Shown here: positions 57,920-64,000 of the stretch, one piece after another
How the letters are laid out: each line of letters starts with the position of its first letter
Numbering within the stretch: the first letter of the stretch is position 1
Source of the DNA: Buttiauxella gaviniae
GTDB lineage: Bacteria > Pseudomonadota > Gammaproteobacteria > Enterobacterales > Enterobacteriaceae
Direction: 5' to 3'
Assembly: GCF_040786275.1 (NCBI RefSeq)
Contig: NZ_JBFMVT010000002.1
Span: 3,038,001 to 3,102,000, forward strand
DNA length: 64,000 nucleotides
Position numbers and translations under genes: made by a program
Notes under the pieces: generated by a model
What the model saw: the letters and a program-made list of their open reading frames with translations, nothing else
Databases searched by the model: none
Told to the model about the DNA's origin: nothing

Positions 57920-58420
57920 TCAGTTAAGTTCTGGAACGACGTTGTCGCGAATACGCTGGCGTCTTGCGACATAGGCGGGAAGCGGGGCTACACCCGATTG
58001 TTCGGTAAACCAGGCAAACGGATCGGTGCTGGCAACCAGCGCGAAATTAGCCCAGGGGTTGAATGAGCCGGAGCGGATAATCACTTTTGCCCGATGGGCA
58101 ATATCGTGACACAGCGTTTCGTGGCTGGCGGTGTGAAACTCTGCGCCGGAGCCGGTATAAATTGACTGCACATCACGGTAAAGCTGCGGATGGCAATCGC
58201 GCACTTCGCTGGCAAAATGCACCTCTTCGGCAAAAATCTCCTGGCGAAGGACGCGCAAAATCTCCAGCACATCGACCTGGCCTGGCCAGAATCCTAAATC
58301 AATACGTTTTGCCTGGGGGGCAATCGGGAAGCCCGCGTCCGTCACTAAGACGATGTCGGTATGGCCTAAGGTGGCTAATGCAGCGGCGAGTTCAGGGTGT
58401 AAGATTCTATCGGGTCTCAT
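57920..58420 (-). CDS. RbsD/FucU-family sugar mutarotase
   Basis: Interconverts sugar anomers (pyranose/furanose and alpha/beta). The 166 residues include LGHTDIVLVTDAGFPI and the C-terminal RSGSFNPWANFALVAST block. It is longer than RbsD (139) and FucU (140) by about 25 C-terminal residues (DPFAWFTEQSGVAPLPAYVARRQRI). Start chosen at MRPDRILHP; a longer in-frame version overlaps the kinase gene. It sits five bases after the kinase and nine before the dehydratase. Confidence 0.83.
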   Translation of the reverse strand: MRPDRILHPELAAALATLGHTDIVLVTDAGFPIAPQAKRIDLGFWPGQVDVLEILRVLRQEIFAEEVHFASEVRDCHPQLYRDVQSIYTGSGAEFHTASHETLCHDIAHRAKVIIRSGSFNPWANFALVASTDPFAWFTEQSGVAPLPAYVARRQRIRDNVVPELN

Positions 58421-58425
58421 TTTTT

Positions 58426-59355
58426 TTATTCCTCTGCGACGAGCATGTTTTTCATAAAGGCATCGATTTCTGCGCGATGGCGATAGGAGGGCACCGTCTC
58501 CCAATGGGTACAGCACAGCGCCGCGGTGGCGTTTGCCAGTAACACGGCGTCGCTGATGGATTGGCCTTCATCCAGCGCCACCGCTAAAGCCGCGTTAAAG
58601 CTGTCACCTGCGCCATTGCTGTCGACAACGTCGACTTTACAGGGCGGGATTTCCTGCGTGTCGTTATGGCTGAAAACGGCAGAACCGGCGTCCCCCAGCG
58701 TCATCACAACATACTGGCAGCCCGTTTCGAGCAAGAGATCGGCGATTTCACGGTTGCTGCGTGCATCATCGGGTGCGAGCCCAAGTGCGACGCGTGCTTC
58801 GGTTTCATTGGGGGTCAGGTAATCAATGGCGCTGAGATCGACCCCGCGTAAATTGCGGGCCGGGGCAGGATTAAGAATCGTCACTTTCCCCAACGCTTTG
58901 GCTTTGCGTAAGCCGTAGAGTGCGGTATCCAGCGGGATTTCAAGCTGTGCAAGAGCGACACCGGCGCGTTTAAGCTCAGGCAAGGCCTGATCCACCAGGG
59001 CGGGAGTAAAGAGTTTGTTGGCCCCCATATCCACGACAATGATATTGCGTGCGTCCTTATCTTTAATGATGAGCCCGGCACCGGTAGGCAACGCTTTTGT
59101 GATGGTAAGCGACTGAATATTGATGCCTTCCTGCTGCATCAGGCTGACAAATTCGTGCCCGAAAGCGTCATCTCCTACGACGCCTGCATAAAAAACATCA
59201 GCCCCAAGCCGTGCCGCCTGAACGGCCATATCGGAGCCTTTGCCACCCCAGGTCTGGCGAAAATCGTCGCCAATGAGCGTTTCACCCGCCAGGGGAATGC
59301 GGTCAGCGGTCATAACCAGTGCTTTCGCGTAGCTACCGAGAATAAATACACTCAT
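58426..59355 (-). CDS. PfkB-family carbohydrate kinase (ribokinase-like)
   Basis: ATP-dependent sugar kinase of 309 residues. N-terminal MSVFILGSYAKALVMTADRIPLAGETLIG and the GGKGSDMAVQAARLGADVFYAGVVGDDAFG block mark the family. The catalytic Asp is in DSNGAGDSFNAAL. Start chosen at MSVFIL after an AACGGAG site; in-frame extension upstream lacks family similarity. It would phosphorylate a sugar for the DeoC-like aldolase encoded just upstream. Confidence 0.87.
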   Translation of the reverse strand: MSVFILGSYAKALVMTADRIPLAGETLIGDDFRQTWGGKGSDMAVQAARLGADVFYAGVVGDDAFGHEFVSLMQQEGINIQSLTITKALPTGAGLIIKDKDARNIIVVDMGANKLFTPALVDQALPELKRAGVALAQLEIPLDTALYGLRKAKALGKVTILNPAPARNLRGVDLSAIDYLTPNETEARVALGLAPDDARSNREIADLLLETGCQYVVMTLGDAGSAVFSHNDTQEIPPCKVDVVDSNGAGDSFNAALAVALDEGQSISDAVLLANATAALCCTHWETVPSYRHRAEIDAFMKNMLVAEE

Positions 59356-59427
59356 CACATACTCCGTTAACTGTGCTGTCTGTTTTATTGAAAATGCCGC
59401 CGCCATAAGAGTGACGGCATCCGTCGA

Positions 59428-60129
59428 TCAATAAGCGTTGATGTCCCCTGTCAGGCCTTTCACTAATTCCGGGCCGGAACTGGTGCCGACCAGCTCTGCG
59501 CCAGCCATAAACATCTCTTTCATTTTTTCCAGCGTGTTGACTTTACCGGAAACTTTTACCCGGCAGGGGGCCTGAATATTGGCTTTGAGAAGTCGAACAT
59601 CTTCGGCGGTTGCCGCGCATCCCCCTTTGCCCCAGCCGCTGGACTGTTTCACCCAGTCAATGCCCGCTTCGTAGGCATAACGGGTGGCTTTGATCTTCAT
59701 TGCCTCTTCAGTAATGAAGCCAAATTCCAGCATCGCTTTAACTTTCATGCCCAAGTCATGTGCAATGTGGGTAACTTGTTTTAGTTCATTGAAGTAAAGG
59801 TCATCCAGGCCGCCGAGTAAAAAACCTGGGTTAGGAGGGAAATCGAACTCGTCCGCCCCTTCTTTTACCAGCTCGCGTATCACGGCGACTTTCATGGCGG
59901 TGGTGTCGTTGGCCTGCGGGAAGTTAACGGTGGTGGCAACCCGGACGCCGCTGCCTTTCAGGACGTCTTTTGCAACGGAAACCCAACAAGGGGCAATCAT
60001 TGCTGCGTCAAATTGATACTCCATGCAAATATTCAGGTGCTGGATAAGCCCTTCGCGCGTCAAATCCGGACTGACGTTAGTAAACTGGATGGCACTCGCT
60101 ACCTGACGGGGATCGTTAAAATCAATCAT
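59428..60129 (-). CDS. DeoC-family class I aldolase
   Basis: Deoxyribose-phosphate aldolase-like enzyme of 233 residues, first gene of the operon. Schiff-base Lys161 (WVKQSSGWGKGG), the second active-site lysine (Lys192 in CRVKVSGKV) and the acidic residue Asp96 (DEFDFPPNPG) correspond to the deoC catalytic residues. The FPPNPGFLLGG sequence differs from deoC enzymes of nucleoside catabolism, so the substrate is probably another phosphorylated sugar. It is divergent from the AraC gene. Confidence 0.87.
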   Translation of the reverse strand: MIDFNDPRQVASAIQFTNVSPDLTREGLIQHLNICMEYQFDAAMIAPCWVSVAKDVLKGSGVRVATTVNFPQANDTTAMKVAVIRELVKEGADEFDFPPNPGFLLGGLDDLYFNELKQVTHIAHDLGMKVKAMLEFGFITEEAMKIKATRYAYEAGIDWVKQSSGWGKGGCAATAEDVRLLKANIQAPCRVKVSGKVNTLEKMKEMFMAGAELVGTSSGPELVKGLTGDINAY

Positions 60130-60267
60130 CTACCTTTACTCCTATTGGCTAAGTTAACGCACGACTATTTATGTGGTGAATATGACGTTTACTTTAGGCA
60201 GCGATGGCGGAGAGCGTAATAGCTGGAATTCCATGCGATATGGACAGAATTTCCATGTCAACAAAGT

Positions 60268-60283
60268 TGTGAGCTTGTTCAAA
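60268..60283 (+). promoter_or_regulatory. CRP-like site in the deoC-family/AraC divergent gap
   Basis: TGTGAGCTTGTTCAAA matches the CRP consensus TGTGA-N6-TCACA at 9 of 10 fixed positions. It lies 138 bases upstream of the operon's first start codon and 103 before the AraC start, and suggests catabolite control. The 256-base gap holds no gene. Confidence 0.5.
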
Positions 60284-60385
60284 AATCTATCAGTGCTATA
60301 ACGACATTTCATGTTTTTGCCGCATCGCCATGCCACGATGAACTAAGGTGTGTGGAGCGTTTTGGGGCTCAAACGGGGATCTGTC

Positions 60386-61282
60386 ATGGAAAAAATCGCG
60401 CAGCAAACGCAGATTCTGGCGAACTGGTACCGGGAGTCAGATAAGTTTTCGACGCTGATGAATTACCAGATTTTGCGCGCAGGCCATATTCGTACCGCAG
60501 AAAACTTCCGCGTGAGAAGGCAGTCGGTGGTGGGGCATGAGCTGATTTTCTGCCTGAAAGGCAGTGGCTTTGTCCGCCTGGAAAATAGCCTTTATGAAGT
60601 CAACGAAGGCTGCCTGGTCTGGCTCCCCGTCCGCTGGCCGCATGAACATTTCCCCGATAAAAATGACCCATGGGAAATATTATGGCTGCGCATCGATAGC
60701 GAAAAATTAAGTAATATCATGCAGATTCTGGATGTTCCGCAAAATCCGGTATTCCAGTTTGAAAGCCCGGAAAAGGTGACTGAAATTTATCACCATATTT
60801 TCAGCTTAATGAAAAGCCATACCCTGGTGACGGACGCCCATTGCGATGAACTCTGTTCGCGGCTTATTTTCACCTTACTTGAGAATCGCAGCGCCGAAAC
60901 CACAAAGTCTCCGGTTATTACCCATCGCGGCCTCGGGCGATTGATTTATCAGATTCACAGCCATTACAGCGATGACTGGGATATTGAAAAATTTATGCAG
61001 TACTGCCAGGTGAGTAAATCACAACTTTTCCGCTTATTTCAGATGACGTTTAACCAAAGCCCATTGCGCTGGTTAAAAAATTATCGTTTATCCCAGGCGC
61101 GCCGCTTACTGGTTGAAACGCAGGAGTCGATAGGGCGAATTTCAGGCCTGGTGGGGTATAACGATCCGCTGCACTTTTCCAGGGATTTCCACCGTTCGGT
61201 AGGGTTATCCCCCAGCGAGTTTCGCCGCCGGGAGCAACGTCTGGACTGGGAGCAAAATAACTCAGGCGAGGGTTCACGTTGA
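60386..61282 (+). CDS. AraC-family transcriptional regulator
   Basis: Sugar-responsive regulator of 298 residues. The N-terminal half is a cupin-type ligand domain (FCLKGSGFVRLENSLYEVNEGCLVWLPVRWPHEH). The C-terminal AraC domain has two helix-turn-helix units (DIEKFMQYCQVSKSQLFRLFQMTF and ESIGRISGLVGYNDPLHFSRDFHRSVGLSPSEFRR). Start chosen at ATG 60386; a GTG 36 bases upstream is possible. It is divergent from the aldolase/kinase operon and probably activates it. Confidence 0.87.
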   Translation: MEKIAQQTQILANWYRESDKFSTLMNYQILRAGHIRTAENFRVRRQSVVGHELIFCLKGSGFVRLENSLYEVNEGCLVWLPVRWPHEHFPDKNDPWEILWLRIDSEKLSNIMQILDVPQNPVFQFESPEKVTEIYHHIFSLMKSHTLVTDAHCDELCSRLIFTLLENRSAETTKSPVITHRGLGRLIYQIHSHYSDDWDIEKFMQYCQVSKSQLFRLFQMTFNQSPLRWLKNYRLSQARRLLVETQESIGRISGLVGYNDPLHFSRDFHRSVGLSPSEFRRREQRLDWEQNNSGEGSR

Positions 61283-61658
61283 TAATCAATGGCGAGATAT
61301 ATTCTTTTAATTAACGCCCGCCGTCATATTAATTAACAACGAATGTCATTATTTCTCTAATTTTGGGGCGTCGTAACACGCATCAAAAATGCTATTTAAT
61401 GTTTTTTAATATACTGTTTCACTTTGTATCATTTTTGATTATATTCATTGGTTAGTTAGCGTGTTAATTAAAATCTAATAACCGTTTTTGCTGTTTTTTA
61501 AACTATCGCGGAAGAGCTATTGTCCATTAATGGGTATTTATAAACCTCTCCTTGGTTGTGTTTGAATGAAAAAACATTGTTATTAATTATTTAATTAATC
61601 CCAGTATTTATAAAAATAACGATGGTATACCCAAAATTCAAATTCAAGAGAGGAAGCG
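61283..61658. other. A/T-rich gap before the adhesin gene
   Basis: 376 bases with no gene. It is much more A/T-rich than the flanks and contains several T-rich runs, as expected for an H-NS-silenced surface-protein promoter. Near its end, GTATACCCAAAATTC resembles the terminal bases of an ERIC element, but the rest of that element is missing. Confidence 0.5.
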
Positions 61659-64000
61659 GTGAGTCAATTACTCGGTGTCATTAAAGCTGTCATTGGTCAG
61701 GTTTATGTAGTTGAAGCGGATGGCTCACGGCGTCTTTTGAAAGAAGGCGACAGGATCTACAGCGGAGAAGAGATTGTCACGGGCGACAGCGGGGCGGTGA
61801 GTCTCTCTCTGCCGGACGGTAAAACGCTGGATCTCGGGCGAAACAGCCACTGGAGCGAACACGGCTTCAACGCGGTAAATAATGCAGAACATGATACTCA
61901 GGATGTTGCCTCGCTACAGAAATCCATTGCCGATGGCGTTGACCCGACCAAATCCTTAGAAGCCACCGCCGCAGGCAATGAACCGCCGGTAGCTATCGAA
62001 GGCGGCGGCGGGGGGCACACCCTCGTTCAACTGGAATTAACCGGGCAGCATATCGATCCCATCGGCGGATTCACGACCGCCGGGCTAAAGGTATCGACCC
62101 CAGAATTTGTCCAGCCTGAGAATGGTTTGGCCCCTGTTTCCACAGACAGTTCCACTCCTGAACAGCCGTCTTTGACGCCACAGATTCCGCTAACCCCGCA
62201 GGTACCGCAAACACCGCAAATTCCTCAGACACCGCAGACACCGCAGACGCCGCTGATACCGCAGATACCGCAGACGCCGCAAATTCCACAGACACCTCTG
62301 ACGCCGCAGCCGCCGCAGGCAGTTGAGACAGCAGAAAAACCGCTGATCAAAATTGACAACTTTGCGGGTAACGATGGGTTTATTAACAAAAATGAAATAA
62401 CCCACACCCCCATCAGCGGTACCAGCAACCAAAACCACATCACGCTGGTGGTTACGGATAGCCAAAAAAACACAATCACCCTTGATGTGCCCGTTGAGAA
62501 CGGCCGCTGGACTACACAGCCCGATCTCAGTGGTTTAGTGGATGGCGAGATTACCGTGCTGGCAACGGCGACGGATGCTGAAGGCCATACGGCGCAAACT
62601 ACCGCTGACGCACAGATCGACACTGTCGGCCCGCTGGACCACATCACCGTCGATAGCGTGACGCCTGATAATGTCATTAATATCGCCGAATCCCACGAGC
62701 CTGTTATCTCAGTCCACGGCCATGTTTCCGGCGATGCAAAAGTCGGCGATGCGGTTACGGTAACGGTAGACGGCAAGGATTACACCACGCTCGTCACTCC
62801 GATGAGCGACGGGACATTAGGGTACACGGTGGATGTCTCAACCCAGGGGTTACTGGCTAGCCCGGAGATCCACGCGGTTGTCACCTCAACGGACGAGGCG
62901 GGGAACACCACCCAGGCCTCGACGAATCACGCTGTTCATATCGATCTCGACATTCATAACTCCGTCACCATTGGCACCGTTGCGGGAGATGACGTTGTCA
63001 ACCGCACTGAATCTCGTATGCCGACGCTGATTTCGGGTGAAGCCGGAGGCGATGCGAAAGCGGGCGATCCGGTTACCGTCACGGTACAAGGCACGCAATT
63101 CCATGGTGTGGTGATTAACGACAACGGCCAACTGCGTTACGAAATCCCCGTCCCGACCAACTTGCTGCGCGAGGGGGACAATGACGTTGAAGTCCAGTTA
63201 GTCAGCCGTGATGCGGCGGATAACGAAGCCGTTGCGGTGGCGCACCATACCGTCACGCTGGACACCCACGCCGATGCTTCCATCACCGTCGATACCGTTA
63301 CCAACGATAACGTCCTGAATCACGACGAACTGGGTCAGCCGCAGTCGATCACCGGCATCGTGGGCGGTGATGCGCGCGTCGGAGATGCGGTGACGCTTGA
63401 GATCAACGGGCACCAGTACACCGGCCAGGTTGAAATGCAGGGCGGCTCGCTGGGCTACCGCATTCCGATCCCAGCGGGCGCGTTCGGCGACAACAGCCTC
63501 GGCGAAGTCAATGCCCACATGCGGTTTACCGCCAGCATCACCTCCCGTGATGCGGCTGGCAATATGGTCACTGAAACCACCGAACATACGGTACAACTGG
63601 ATAACCATGCCGATAACGGCGTGACCATCCGCGCCGTGGCCGGGGATGATGTGGTCAATCACGACGAATCACAGCACGACACCCTTATCAGCGGCGACGC
63701 CAGCGGTAAAGACGCGAAAGCGGGCGACAAAGTGACGGTGCATGTGCAGGGCCAGGACTTTGAAGGCCGCGTGTATGCCGATGAGCACGGTCACCTGCGC
63801 TATAACGTGGCGGTCACATCCGGCACGCTGAAGGAAGGTGACAACGATGTGCAGGTCACGCTGACCAGCCAGGATAAGGCCGGAAACGAAGCTGTTGCCG
63901 TGGCGCACCATAACGTCGTGCTCGACACCCATGCCGATGCGAGCATCACCATCGATCGTGTGACCAAAGACAACACGCTGAACCGCGAAGAGCTGCAAGG
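61659..64000 (+). CDS. Large LapA-type surface adhesin with retention module (3' end outside window)
   Basis: Giant biofilm adhesin, 780 residues seen and no stop before the window end. The GTG start follows a GAGGAAGC site. The N-terminal retention module covers about 1-145 (SQLLGVIKAVIGQVYVVEADGSRRLLKEGD; SLSLPDGKTLDLGRN). The LapG protease site is the dialanine TAAG at 103-106, followed by EGGGGGHTLVQLELTGQ and GGFTTAGL. Next come a Pro/Gln linker (167-220) and Ig-like repeats of about 111 residues (HTVTLDTHADASITVDTV type). Such proteins stay in the outer-membrane secretion pore until LapG cleaves them; type I secretion genes should lie downstream. Confidence 0.9.
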   Translation, partial: MSQLLGVIKAVIGQVYVVEADGSRRLLKEGDRIYSGEEIVTGDSGAVSLSLPDGKTLDLGRNSHWSEHGFNAVNNAEHDTQDVASLQKSIADGVDPTKSLEATAAGNEPPVAIEGGGGGHTLVQLELTGQHIDPIGGFTTAGLKVSTPEFVQPENGLAPVSTDSSTPEQPSLTPQIPLTPQVPQTPQIPQTPQTPQTPLIPQIPQTPQIPQTPLTPQPPQAVETAEKPLIKIDNFAGNDGFINKNEITHTPISGTSNQNHITLVVTDSQKNTITLDVPVENGRWTTQPDLSGLVDGEITVLATATDAEGHTAQTTADAQIDTVGPLDHITVDSVTPDNVINIAESHEPVISVHGHVSGDAKVGDAVTVTVDGKDYTTLVTPMSDGTLGYTVDVSTQGLLASPEIHAVVTSTDEAGNTTQASTNHAVHIDLDIHNSVTIGTVAGDDVVNRTESRMPTLISGEAGGDAKAGDPVTVTVQGTQFHGVVINDNGQLRYEIPVPTNLLREGDNDVEVQLVSRDAADNEAVAVAHHTVTLDTHADASITVDTVTNDNVLNHDELGQPQSITGIVGGDARVGDAVTLEINGHQYTGQVEMQGGSLGYRIPIPAGAFGDNSLGEVNAHMRFTASITSRDAAGNMVTETTEHTVQLDNHADNGVTIRAVAGDDVVNHDESQHDTLISGDASGKDAKAGDKVTVHVQGQDFEGRVYADEHGHLRYNVAVTSGTLKEGDNDVQVTLTSQDKAGNEAVAVAHHNVVLDTHADASITIDRVTKDNTLNREELQ
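62157..62318 (+). repeat. Pro-Gln-rich tandem repeat in the adhesin linker
   Basis: Encodes short repeats of the pattern PQxPxTPQxPQTP for about 54 residues, with the codon string CCGCAGACGCCG recurring. The near-identical DNA units could vary in number between strains by slipped pairing. Confidence 0.75.

Noticed and set aside
61630-61645. Possible truncated ERIC end before the adhesin start
   Set aside because: Only about 15 bases resemble the ERIC terminus (GTATACCCAAAATTC), too few to call an element.
62225-62776. Open frame of 183 codons on the minus strand of the adhesin gene
   Set aside because: It is Ser/Val/Cys-rich low-complexity and antisense to the Ig-like repeats.

Overview
The window is a chromosomal segment of a member of the Enterobacteriaceae. 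Core genes match Escherichia coli K-12 gene for gene in recognisable order and length: entCEBAH-cstA-ybdD, ivbL-ilvBN, lldPRD, osmC, ybdK, ybdJ, a ybdG-type channel, fdnGHI, the yah cluster and ydhS. ERIC and REP-type repeats are also typical of this family. The genus cannot be fixed from this sequence. Accessory catabolic islands sit between the core blocks.

Layout. 1-4565: enterobactin precursor genes (entC truncated by the window edge, entE, entB, entA, entH). 4813-8303: pyruvate transporter cstA, small partner ybdD and a YjiA-like COG0523 GTPase. 8421-10604: valine/leucine-rich leader ivbL, attenuator and ilvBN. 10870-11525: a VapBC toxin-antitoxin pair, then osmC. 12195-15813 (minus): lldPRD L-lactate operon behind two palindromic LldR operators and an ArcA-like site. 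16071-17955 (minus): PepSY and DUF2946 membrane proteins, both His/Met-rich. 18132-20760: alcohol dehydrogenase, cupin and divergent LysR gene. 20950-21157: a small orphan CRISPR array with subtype I-F-type repeats. 22042-25343: ybdK, a MscM/YbdG-type channel whose 3' end runs into tandem ERIC copies, and ybdJ. 25459-30054 (minus): fdnGHI formate dehydrogenase-N with a UGA selenocysteine codon.

30306-41147 is a yah-type nitrogen/carbamoyl cluster: acetamidase/formamidase, yahB regulator, yahD (ankyrin), yahE (DUF2877), yahF (FdrA-like), yahG (DUF1116), an NCS2-like permease, yahI (carbamate kinase) and yahJ (Tat-exported amidohydrolase). By analogy with the E. coli AllFGH/AllK oxamate carbamoyltransferase system it should release carbamoyl phosphate from an N-carbamoyl or cyclic ureide compound and harvest ATP; the substrate is unknown. 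41409-47893 is a tartrate-type module (two paralogous MFS carriers, LysR, tartrate/malate dehydrogenase, glycerate kinase) whose three promoter regions share a 37-bp motif. A BhsA-like stress protein and ydhS follow.

50336-61282 is a sugar-catabolic island. An eight-gene minus-strand operon behind a divergent AraC regulator combines a mutarotase/PfkB kinase/DeoC-family aldolase set with a dehydrogenase/lactonase/enolase-superfamily dehydratase/DHDPS-family aldolase set and an MFS carrier. A two-gene Gfo/Idh-epimerase unit lies downstream. The dehydratase lacks both residues of the usual His-Asp dyad. The window ends inside a large LapA-type surface adhesin with an N-terminal retention module, a Pro-Gln linker and Ig-like repeats of about 111 residues.
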